From Smittium mucronatum (lineage: Eukaryota; Kickxellomycota; Harpellomycetes; Harpellales; Legeriomycetaceae): a stretch of 19,234 nucleotides of DNA. Position numbers and translations under genes: made by a program. Numbering within the stretch: position 1 is the stretch's first letter; each line of letters starts with the position of its first letter. Below the pieces are notes generated by a model. That model saw only the letters and a list, made by a program, of their open reading frames with translations. It had not been told where the DNA came from and ran no database searches. Positions 12,129 to 19,234 of the stretch are shown here, piece after piece. Where the stretch lies: assembly GCA_001953115.1 (NCBI GenBank), contig LSSL01007631.1:1-19234 (forward strand), written 5' to 3'.

Positions 12129-12160
12129 AAAGCTTAGCCATTTTGGAATGGCTAAGCTTT
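12129..12160. repeat. Perfect 14-bp-stem hairpin
   Basis: The left arm aaagcttagccatt (12129-12142) and right arm aatggctaagcttt (12147-12160) are exact reverse complements around a ttgg loop. The stem has five G/C pairs in a region where G+C is rare, so it is not a simple A/T palindrome. It sits at the left of a less AT-rich island and is followed by cttattta. It could be an RNA stem-loop (a transcript end or small structured RNA), the core of a tiny palindromic mobile element, or a chance palindrome; the sequence does not decide. Confidence 0.85.
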
Positions 12161-12201
12161 CTTATTTATACCATTTTCTATTTTCTAAAAGTTAATTATG
12201 C

Positions 12202-12333
12202 TTATTGGAGTATTCCTTCATTGGATGAAATATTCAAGGCGTGTATTGGATCTATTGGTTCGTTACAAAAAGCGAGAAATAAGCCCAAATGATCCACGTG
12301 GAATTTTTTTTGAAAACATCTTATTTTTGCACA
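12202..12333 (-). pseudogene. Possible fragment of a Ty3/gypsy-type integrase
   Basis: On the minus strand this 43-codon open stretch (no ATG) contains KKFHVDHLGLF followed by CNEPIDPIHALNIS. In the integrase core of several Ty3/gypsy elements the first catalytic Asp of the DDE triad sits in a segment of the form HVDHLGPF, and a Cys/Lys-rich stretch precedes it. Here CAKIRC and FQKK precede it, but the zinc-finger spacing is not canonical. The residues after the motif do not continue the family pattern. The same DNA also has two + strand open frames: 12116-12292, without ATG, containing SIPSLDEIFKACIGSIGSLQ; and 12198-12368, ATG, 56 aa, starting MLIGVFLHWMKYSRRV. I prefer the minus-strand reading only because of the single motif. 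That some coding relic is present is more likely than the specific identity. Confidence 0.25.
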
Positions 12334-12368
12334 TTATCTTTTCTTATTGGAATTATTTACTATTATGA

Positions 12369-14960
12369 TAAGTAAAAAAAAATAATATTTAAATATAAAA
12401 TCAAAATTAAAGAGTTTAAATTTATCCTCAGATTCAAAAACTATTGCTGAAAAAAATAATTACTCACATTTAATATTTTGGATAAATTTATTCCTTTTTT
12501 TATACTTATATATAAAGAATCAAATTTTCAAAAAATTTCTGAGTTTTCTTTTATTCTTAAATTTAAATGTAAATTTTTTTTCAATATGCTCGATTTTTTT
12601 AGGATTTAATAAAAATTCATCACGAATTTATTACTTTATTTTAAAAACTGACATTTTTTATTTTGTTTTAGCTATTTATAATGTTAGTAATTTTTTTTTC
12701 TCATTAGATTTCAATACATAAATTTTGGCTTCGAGTTTATTTCTATGCTTTTTTACCGAAGAAATTTTTTCATTAAATGAAGAAGTTTATAAAGGTTTTA
12801 GTTTATTTTACTAGATACAAAATTTAAATAATAAAAATATTTTTAAAATGTATTTCAATTTTTTCTGGTCATGAATTTATAACTATAAAATTGGTATTTT
12901 CTAAAAAATAAAAGATATTAATTTATTAATTATATGTATTTAGCTAAAAAAATATTTTTTTGATGGTTTTTTGTATCATTCAAAAAAAAAATCCAGCTTT
13001 AAACCAGATAACGTTCTTTTAATACTTAAAAAAAACAGTCATAGCTGTATTTCATTCTCATAATATCACAAGATCTAAAAATTTCTTCTTATAAATAATT
13101 TTACAATATGTTAAAACGTTTCATATAAAAAAAGGGTGGTCTTTGCAAAAAATGTTTTTTTTATATCGATATTATCAAAAAAAATTTAATTAATATGTTG
13201 ATATACATATCTTATTGCTTTTAATTTGCAAATTTAGTACTAAATATATTAACAACAAATTTTAAATATTTTTTTAGCTGTTGTTAGAAAAAAATGAAAA
13301 ATTAATATCTAGATATTTAAGCATTAAATAATAAAGTAGTAAGCTAAAGCCCAATTTAATAGAAATGTATATTCGAAGCACTTATTTAATATTTGTAAAA
13401 AAAATTAGTTTTAGATTAGTTAAAATTAGCTCAACCAGTAAGATTTCTAATTTTGCTTTTTTGGCGCATAAGGGTTAAAAAGAACTCAAATCAAAGCTAA
13501 GAGAATTTAAAAATAAGATTTTTTTTGTGTTATAAATTTATTTTCCAACAAAAAGTAAATATTATTTATATTCTCTAAAACAATAAATAATATTTAAAAG
13601 TGTGTTTATTTTTTCACCCCTAGGCCTAGGAGTTTTTTTTTTTATTTAGATGGATAATTGATGCGTCTAAAACTATTCTGTCACAGAATAATATAAAAAT
13701 ACAAAATATAAAAAAAAATCACAAAAATCACAAAAACTATAAAATTAACAAATACTCAAAATTTCGAAAAAAAACTAAATATTTAAATTCGAAAAATTCA
13801 ACATTTCGTTATATTAATAAATTTTTTGATTATTCCTGATTCAATGTTGAAAAGAATTTGTGGGATAATTTTCTTTGCTATATATATTTAGATTCGAAAT
13901 ACAGTATATAAATAATTTTTATTTAGCTCTTTTATAACTGCATAGAATTAAAACTGATAGTTCTTGCCGCAATATTGTTAACTTTATTTAGTTTTAACAT
14001 TTTTTTAAAGATATTCACTCCTTTTTTTTGGTCCTCCATCCCAAATGAAAAGTTAAAATTTTAGTATGTTTAAAATATAGTCAACTAAATTAACTAAACT
14101 AAAATGATTTATTGATTGGAGAGATAATCCAAAGTCGCTGGACCATAGAAAAAACTACTTTAGTATAATGAATTTAAATCCAATTTTCTGGAATTTTTAT
14201 TGGCTCAATTAATTTTTGAAGCTAGGGAGGATTATTACTAGTCGTGAGAAATTGGTGAAACTCTTCCTCGTTTTACGAAAGAATAAAGTTATATTTTTAT
14301 TAGGTTTTATAAAGTACCCGAACCATTTTATTTTTTACAATATTAAATGCATTCTTCTTATTTGAAACCATGAAACAAAAACTGGCCAATTATATAGATA
14401 AATGATCCAATTGTATGTAATTTTGCAATTTTTTATCGATATGATGGTAATTTTTATTAATTTTGTATCAATGCATCATCTTTTTATCAAAAAACTCAAT
14501 TATGCATAAAATGGATAGTTTTTTCAGTTATTATTAGATAACCCATTTTTTATTATTTTAAAGATATCAACCAGTCGAAAAAATGAATTTATCTTTTTCA
14601 TTAATAAAAATACGGGGTTCTAAATTATCTTCCATCTCCTTGATTTAAGTGGCTACTGATTAAGAATTAAGCTAATATTATTGGTGGTATATTCGCAAAA
14701 ACTATTATTGTGAATTAATGTTATTATTAAAAAATATTGGCTTAATAAAAAAATTCTAAGATTAATTTTTCCAAAAAGGAAAGTATTGTAAATATAATTC
14801 GAAATTTAGAGAAATATTAACCAAAAAACACATAGAAAATTACTGATCGAATTTATTTTAGCCTAAAGCTTTTTTAAAAAAAAAATTAGGAATTTATAGA
14901 ACGCAAGGTTTTTTGTAGACTTAAATGAAATGAGGTCTTAAGAAAATGCAAAAAAAAAAG
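12369..14960. other. AT-rich intergenic DNA with scattered less AT-rich spots
   Basis: No supported gene. The stretch at 14030-14290 is less AT-rich and contains a 50-codon open frame (14213-14365, no ATG) reading KLGRIITSREKLVKLFLVL, which may be another coding relic but matches nothing I recognise. A short reading FHLLDLSGY at 14630-14656 recalls a gypsy RT box but has stops on both sides. Confidence 0.55.
13619..13630. repeat. 12-bp perfect palindrome cctaggcctagg
   Basis: Every base is G/C or part of a CTAG core, and it lies inside cccctaggcctaggag immediately before a long T run. It is one of the few G+C-rich spots in this part of the window. I cannot assign a function; a protein-binding site or a remnant of a repeat end are possible. 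Confidence 0.8.
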
Positions 14961-15320
14961 CAGGTACCTACTATATGGATCACTGACCGCACAAATAGAC
15001 TGTACTCTGTCTGAGAGATGAGGCTCTTGCATTTAGCAGTTTTCTTTGAGAATCTGAGATTGAAATATAAAAAATTTATAGCACGAGTCTAATTTTATTG
15101 ATCCTGTTAGAAGCGCGCTCTAAACAGGAGATCGACCATCTCAGTCAATATGTTTCACTAATGCTGGGCTTTATTCATGATCGCATGTCCCCTCAATTGA
15201 GCTTCTTAATTGAAGCCAGTTCATGGTGATGTATATCGTATGGAATATATGACCCTAGCTTCCTTTTGGCACACATCCAGCAGACCCACAGAGGAATTTA
15301 TTAGCATTGATGATATCAAT
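14961..15320 (+). pseudogene. Unrecognised coding relic in shifting frames
   Basis: This island is visibly less AT-rich than its flanks and reads as ordinary protein on the + strand in consecutive pieces. Frame 3 from 14961 gives VPTIWITDRTNRLYSV, a TGA at 15012, then EMRLLHLAVFFENLRLKYKK up to a TAA at 15090. Frame 2 (15071-15226) gives EARSKQEIDHLSQYVSLMLG, then FIHDRMSPQLSFLIEASSW and a TGA at 15227. Frame 3 resumes from 15210 with HGDVYRMEYMTLASFW and RPTEEFISIDDIN, after which composition turns into F/Y/N-rich background although the frame stays open to 15494. The mix of Arg, Gln, Glu, Asp, His and Pro with both strong and weak codons is unlike chance ORFs here. The antisense readings are less convincing. 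The family is not recognised; a region of a retrotransposon polyprotein upstream of RT is a reasonable guess given the other relics. Confidence 0.4.
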
Positions 15321-15503
15321 TTTATTTATCCTTCTAACATTTTTTTTGATCATTTTTACCGATATTATTTTCCTATAAGTTTCTTTAATATATATAAAAA
15401 ATCTTATTTTTTTGCAAATTCCTATAATTCTATCTATCTATTTTTGAAAAAAAAATTCAAAGTCTGCATATTTTTGCATTTTATTCATTTTTGAATACTC
15501 AAA

Positions 15504-15686
15504 ATGTCAAAAGATCTCACAAGTTGTTTTTTTTTTTTATTTCCCGAAAAAAAAAATAATTGCATTTGGGAATCTTCCAATCATTATAGTATTCATAAAG
15601 TATTAGTATTTTATAAATCCAATTTTTTAGATTTTATTATTCTCAAAGAACCAAGTAGCTTCAAGTTTATTTCATATTCTGATTGA
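15504..15686 (+). CDS. Hypothetical 60-aa protein (weak)
   Basis: The ATG-initiated ORF reads MSKDLTSC, then EKKNNCIWESSNHYSIHK, and ends with LKEPSSFKFISYSD and a TGA. The mix of Ser, Glu, Asp, His and Trp is better than in most local ORFs, but the stretch of Phe and Lys codons comes from homopolymer runs (t10 and a9). It begins nine bases after the end of the open frame that trails out of the 14961-15320 relic, so it might be part of that decayed unit. No domain is recognised, and chance is the leading alternative. Confidence 0.18.
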   Translation: MSKDLTSCFFFLFPEKKNNCIWESSNHYSIHKVLVFYKSNFLDFIILKEPSSFKFISYSD

Positions 15687-16258
15687 AAAAAAATAAATAT
15701 AAATGTACCAAGGATGAATAGGATTATTATTACTATATAAAAAAAATCTGAAAATTTAGGGTGATAAGCTTATAGCTATGAGTAATTAATCGTGTTATAA
15801 ATATCTTTGTGCTTTAATTAAACAAGAATCCTGTTGAAAAATCAATTTTAGTTAGAGTAATAATTCAACTATTATTAACCACTCCATCAAATATATTATC
15901 TAGCCAAAAGAGTTAAATAGGAAGCTTTATATAAATGTTCCTTTTGTGAGTTATAAAATTATTTAATGATCCCAAATATATAACATTTCCAAAAAAAATA
16001 ATCTGGAATTCAATTTAAAAATAATCTATGAATGAAGATATGACTTTTATATAAAGACTCTTTAATTGAGCTTTTAGAATAAAGATTATCAAAAAAAAAA
16101 GTTAAATATTCTTTATTTTCTTTATTAAACTTTGAAAATTTTAATCTTTTAAATTTCAAAATTATGAATACATTTATAAATTCTACGAAGATACGATTTT
16201 ACCATAAAATAACAATATTTCTCCTATGTAATAATTGAGAGGCGTTAAATTGTTTTAA

Positions 16259-16321
16259 TATCAGTATATATTAGCAGTAAAAACTTTCCATAAACTGAGC
16301 TTGGGTTTATGAATACTGATA
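16259..16321. repeat. Nested inverted repeat, 63 bp
   Basis: The outer arms tatcagtat (16259-16267) and atactgata (16313-16321) are exact reverse complements. Inside, cataaac (16289-16295) pairs with gtttatg (16305-16311) around a 9-nt loop. The inner stem ends one base before the right outer arm, so the two could stack. The unpaired segment tattagcagtaaaaactttc lies on the left side. It may be a structured RNA or a very small inverted-repeat element; it could also be chance in low-complexity DNA. Confidence 0.6.
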
Positions 16322-17212
16322 CTCTACGAGATATATGTTTGTATAACAAAATAGTGAAAGAAAAATATTATAACTGAGGATTTTTAATAAAGGATATATA
16401 TATTTGAAATGTTTACTATAAAATTTTGAAGTGTAATTCTCGTAACCAAATCAATCCTATCAATTAGAAAACTATCATTACTTTTTACAAAAAGAAACCT
16501 ATAAATTTTTCAAAATAAATTGAAAAATCAACACAATGTTTTTATTGGAACAATATTATATCAAAATTTAAAAACTACAAAAAGATATACATTTATATTA
16601 CAAGTATATTTTAAAAGCCAGACTATTTTTTTCCCTTTTTTTAATAATATGTTTTTGGATAATCTAGCTGTTTTTGGCTAAAGATACAGAGTAAATGTCA
16701 TTTTAATACAATATCAGTCTTCATACCATCAACAAAATTTTAGATTATAATGAGCCCTAATAATTTATGAATTTATTTATTTCTAACAAAATTCAGTAGT
16801 AATAATAAATTAATTGTAGTTTCCAATTTATATTACTATTATTCCCATAGCTAACGTTTATTCAATTATTTTTTCTTGAGAAACTGGTGGTTAAATGTAT
16901 TTACTGATTATCTTTCTCCACAAACTTGGACCTTTAAAATCCAAGAAAATATCGACATTTCCACTTTATTTGATATACTATATTGAATGAGTATAAAAAT
17001 AGATATATTAACGATTCACTCTAACCAGGCAATATTTTTCTATATTTTCTAAAAAAATTATTTATTACGTTTGAGTGAATTTTCTGCGTTTTTTGTTCTA
17101 TATATTTGACCTATTGTTGTTTGATATATCGAAGAAATATATGAAATGCTCAAATGCTTCTAGATCAAGGTATTTTTTTAATTTCAAACTCCAATGCGCG
17201 TAAAAAATGGGA

Positions 17213-17279
17213 TTCATTAGTCCAAACTGGAAAAAAAAAAAGCAGACAGGGATTTAAAAACCTGCTAATTCCTAATGAA
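17213..17279. repeat. Nested inverted repeat, 67 bp
   Basis: The outer arms ttcattag (17213-17220) and ctaatgaa (17272-17279) are exact reverse complements. Inside, agcag (17241-17245) pairs with ctgct (17262-17266), with cagg/cctg (17247-17250 and 17261-17264) as an alternative pairing. An a11 run separates the left arm from the inner stem. Size and layout resemble the repeat at 16259, but the sequences do not match. Confidence 0.55.
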
Positions 17280-17990
17280 AAAAAATAATCCAAAAAATAT
17301 TTATAATCAAGTTTGCAAAAGCTCTAAATTATAGATAAAGTTAGCTTTTAATATTAGTAAAACATTTTATTTTTTAATTTCAAAAAAGATCGCGTAATTA
17401 ACTTGACAAATTCTATTATCGACTTTATTTGAATGATAGATTTTTACTGGTGTAACCTTATTTGCTACTTTGTTTGAAATTAAATTAGGATAATCGAAAG
17501 TAAAAAGTGATTGTTACACAAAGAGTGGTATAAGCCATAGAAAATTTAAGTAACGAAAAGAAATGTTTTATTCCGAAAATATTTTTTTTATTGAATGCAA
17601 TTTTGAAACCCTGAAAGATTTCGTCGATATCTCTTAAACAAGCAATAAATAACAGCTCTAGATATATATTTTGGATCTTTTAAAATTGTTGAACTAGAGA
17701 TTTGATATAATTTCTCGCATTATGTCTAATTTTTTTTAATTTAATGTCAATTCTTCCTTTTGAGAAACTCCTTAATCTTCAACTGATCAACCAATAAATA
17801 ATAGTCCTAAAAAAATAACTATTGATAAATGTAGAATCAGGCAGAGGATAAAAGAAGCCAATCTTAGCCGCCTTTTATAAAAAAAAATAGTATTATGAGA
17901 TATAAAAAAAAAGTAAAATTTTTTATTACCGAATTCGATCAATGATTAGTTTAGCCAAACTGAAATATTTGAGCTATTTTTTATGATGGT

Positions 17991-18173
17991 TTAAAAGGCT
18001 CTGATAGAATAAAAATAATTCATCGAGAAATCAACTGCATTTGCGAGTATTACGTTGGAAATGGTTTTATGTATTTGTTGATTCTTTTTTCGGAAGGTGG
18101 GGGTGGCTTTGCTTCTATCTAATCGGAATTCTTTCCACGCATTTCCACTTGAAAAAAAAAAACAGATTTGATT
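17991..18173 (-). pseudogene. Protein-like minus-strand fragment, possibly from the same gypsy relic
   Basis: The minus strand is open for 60 codons without an ATG. Its body reads GNAWKEFRLDRSKATPTF and then KKNQQIHKTISNVILANAVD before an AT-rich end. The + strand reading of the same bases (18041-18247) is a Trp/Phe/hydrophobic string typical of the antisense of a basic protein, which favours the minus strand. It lies about 150-165 codons downstream of the LD box of the RT relic at 18536-18863 on the same strand, about where the RNase H domain of a Ty3/gypsy polyprotein would begin, and KEFRLD might be a worn version of that start. The residues do not suffice for an RNase H call. Identity uncertain. 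Confidence 0.25.
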
Positions 18174-18190
18174 TTAATATATCCTCAAAC

Positions 18191-18245
18191 CTAATCCAGA
18201 ACAATTTTTTTTTTTTTACGCAGAATTTATCTAATCCAGAACAAT
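18191..18245. repeat. Two direct copies of a 15-mer, 40 bp apart
   Basis: ctaatccagaacaat occurs exactly at 18191-18205 and 18231-18245. The bases between (t-rich run and acgcagaatttat) are not repeated. It could be a short local duplication, a target-site-like footprint of an excised element, or replication slippage; nothing else marks element ends here. Confidence 0.85.
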
Positions 18246-18535
18246 GAGTTATTAATTATATTTGGTGTCAGGACTATTGAAATCTGAGCTTTTTGGACTG
18301 TTATTCGACCAATTAATTTTCATGATTGAGATTTTATTTGCATATAAAAATTATCTGTTTTCCCAAATTACATAGATTTATTATTACGGCTTAGCCTTTT
18401 AGCATAAGTGGCCAAGAGGGTGAAATGACCTTTGGGATAAAGCTAAATATTTCAATAGTCATGTCAGCGTATGAAGGAATAGTAGTGACCTAATTAGAGA
18501 TAGGGATATAGATTGGATGAATAATAATAGATTGA

Positions 18536-18863
18536 TTAAATTAACTGGATTCTAGGAAATATACAGCACCTCAATCCAGTAGCTGTATCTAGCATGAGAA
18601 AAATAGCACGTTGTTAGTAGATGTCTTTTAACGCTCTAATAAAGTTTGAAGTGTTCGCGAATAAGATAACTTTTAAATCTAGATGCAATAAAAAACACCA
18701 AATTATACGCGTTGATTCTAATGATAGATCCAACATGATTTTGTAGGCATATTGATTTCATGAAAACATTATTGGATAGTTGGATAATTCCACTTGATAG
18801 TACTTTACTGATAATACCCAATAGTAGTATTCGAAAAGTTGGATCATAATCAAATATGGATCA
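18536..18863 (-). pseudogene. Degenerate Ty3/gypsy reverse transcriptase
   Basis: An intact version would be the RT domain of a Ty3/gypsy LTR retrotransposon polyprotein. The minus-strand frame from 18860 to a TAG at 18636 reads DPTFRILL, then SKVLSSGIIQLSNNVFMKSI, then VGSIIRINAYNL. These match in order the LL-GII-PS-SP segment and the KDGS-R-DYR-LN segment of gypsy RTs, with key Asp and Arg positions already changed. About 33 codons further on, after a shift to a second frame (from 18679), come NTSNFIRALKDIY and IFLMLDTATG (Asp codon 18587-18589), corresponding to the P-I--LL/LD-L segment and the F--LD---G box that carries the first catalytic Asp. That spacing equals the family's usual one. 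Stops occur at 18861, 18614 and 18536. The later NAPATFQR-like and YxDD boxes were not found in the expected 18380-18450 region. I judge the relic call likely, though it rests on motif order rather than an alignment. Confidence 0.55.
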
Positions 18864-18975
18864 GATCCAACAAAAAAGGATCGTATCCACATGAGGATCT
18901 CATCGACAAAATATATACATTTTTCGAGAGTGGAAAACTAAAATGCATCAATATCATGAAAATCGAAAAAAGAAA

Positions 18976-19146
18976 CTAGAAATAAGCAGTAAGTATATAA
19001 GAGGAATAGTAACCTGATTGAAGGGAATACCAGATATGAGCACGCTCAGAATCCTCTTTTTTACTTACTCTCTCCATATCCCCTCCTAAGCCACGTAAAT
19101 TTGTTCCAGCTTTTAAATATGTTTTCCAACAAAGGGTTAGTCTGGC
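18976..19146 (-). pseudogene. Protein-like minus-strand fragment upstream of the RT relic
   Basis: Fifty-six open minus-strand codons between a TAA (19147-19149) and a TAG (18976-18978) read LTLCWKTYLKAGTNLRG, GGDMERVSKKEDSERAHIWY and then SLQSGYYSSYILTAYF. Charged and Gly residues and the absence of homopolymer-driven Phe/Lys runs set it apart from the desert. It is on the same strand as, and about 110 bases upstream of, the gypsy-type RT relic, so a linker, protease or gag-proximal part of the same polyprotein is the natural guess. No diagnostic motif (such as a DSGA-type protease box or a CCHC knuckle) is visible. Confidence 0.3.
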
Positions 19147-19234
19147 TTAATAGGATGTTTTTTTAATTTTTAATGGATTTAATTGTTTTTTCTTATCATC
19201 CTCTTTCCGCCCGTCTTATTTGATCCTTCAAATG

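Larger units (their letters stand above)
15687..17990. other. AT-rich intergenic DNA with inverted repeats and short relic-like readings
   Basis: No supported gene. Two nested inverted repeats are listed separately. An open frame without ATG at 16855-16986 reads LSPQTWTFKIQENIDIST. Two short overlapping readings on the + strand, MSILPFEKLLNLQLINQ (17744-17797) and IDKCRIRQRIKEANLSRLL (inside 17776-17880), lie in different frames and may be fragments of one broken ORF. None is long enough to stand alone. Confidence 0.5.
17991..19146 (-). mobile_element. Possible single decayed Ty3/gypsy retrotransposon segment
   Basis: Three minus-strand protein-like segments (18976-19146, 18536-18863, 17991-18173) follow each other in the order expected for one polyprotein, with the central one carrying RT motifs. 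The whole stretch is less AT-rich than 15700-17700. No LTRs, primer-binding site or polypurine tract can be assigned. An inverted repeat with tgttggatc/gatccaac ends near 18838-18872 looks LTR-end-like but lies inside the RT relic. Boundaries are therefore only those of the fragments. Confidence 0.35.

Noticed and set aside
14624..14659. Short reading FHLLDLSGY resembling the LDL-SGY box of gypsy RT
   Set aside because: It is bounded by stops at 14621 and 14657, with no RT-like residues upstream in any frame. One six-residue match is not enough.
15210..15494. 94-codon ORF taken as a whole gene
   Set aside because: It starts at a TTG. Only the first 35 or so codons are protein-like and continue the relic at 14961-15320; the rest is F/Y/N/I-rich background.
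18041..18247. 68-codon + strand ORF rich in Trp and Phe
   Set aside because: It looks like the antisense of the more plausible basic minus-strand reading at 17991-18173, and its C-terminal half is homopolymer-derived.
18395..18470. tRNA-like box A (tggccaagagg)
   Set aside because: The box A consensus fits, but no box B (GTTCRANTC-like), acceptor stem or cloverleaf can be formed downstream.

Overview
The window looks like a gene-poor, extremely AT-rich stretch of a small eukaryotic nuclear genome. Every clearly recognisable coding remnant comes from eukaryotic retrotransposons, and there is no bacterial-style gene packing, ribosome-binding site or operon. The reverse-transcriptase remnant at the left edge and the very AT-rich, ORF-poor intergenic DNA fit a microsporidian with an expanded genome (a Hamiltosporidium- or Nosema-like lineage). 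That assignment is an inference from pattern memory, not from an alignment. I see no intact gene of known function, no tRNA or rRNA that I can support, no CRISPR array and no intact mobile element.

Layout. At 1-607, possibly to about 747, lies the broken C-terminal part of a non-LTR (LINE-type) reverse transcriptase on the + strand, with one frameshift and internal stops. From about 750 to 12000 there is an AT desert of A/T runs and (AT)n tracts. Its only objects worth naming are a 69-codon ATG ORF at 7139 and a 58-codon ATG ORF at 10368. The second follows a run of eight C's, which resembles the C-rich start-proximal signal described for microsporidian genes. At 12000-12370 composition becomes less AT-biased. 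This island holds a perfect 14-bp-stem hairpin and a short minus-strand ORF with an HVDHLG motif that recalls the first catalytic Asp region of some Ty3/gypsy integrases. At 13619 there is a 12-bp perfect palindrome. At 14961-15320 a second less AT-rich island reads as protein in shifting frames on the + strand; its family is not recognised.

From 15500 to 18000 the desert returns, with two nested inverted repeats (16259-16321 and 17213-17279). From about 17990 to 19146 the minus strand carries protein-like fragments. The middle one, 18536-18863, has the order of motifs of a Ty3/gypsy reverse transcriptase (LSSGIIQ-S, then VGSIIR, then LMLDTATG at the expected spacing) in two frames with stops.

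Overall this reads as a graveyard of old retrotransposons separated by decayed AT-rich DNA. Nothing here appears to work together as a pathway. The best candidates for anything functional are the small ORFs at 10368, 7139 and 15504 and the hairpin at 12129, all unproven. About four ORFs of around 67 codons are expected by chance in DNA this AT-rich (rough estimate assuming about 10% stop codons per frame), so ORF length alone is not evidence.
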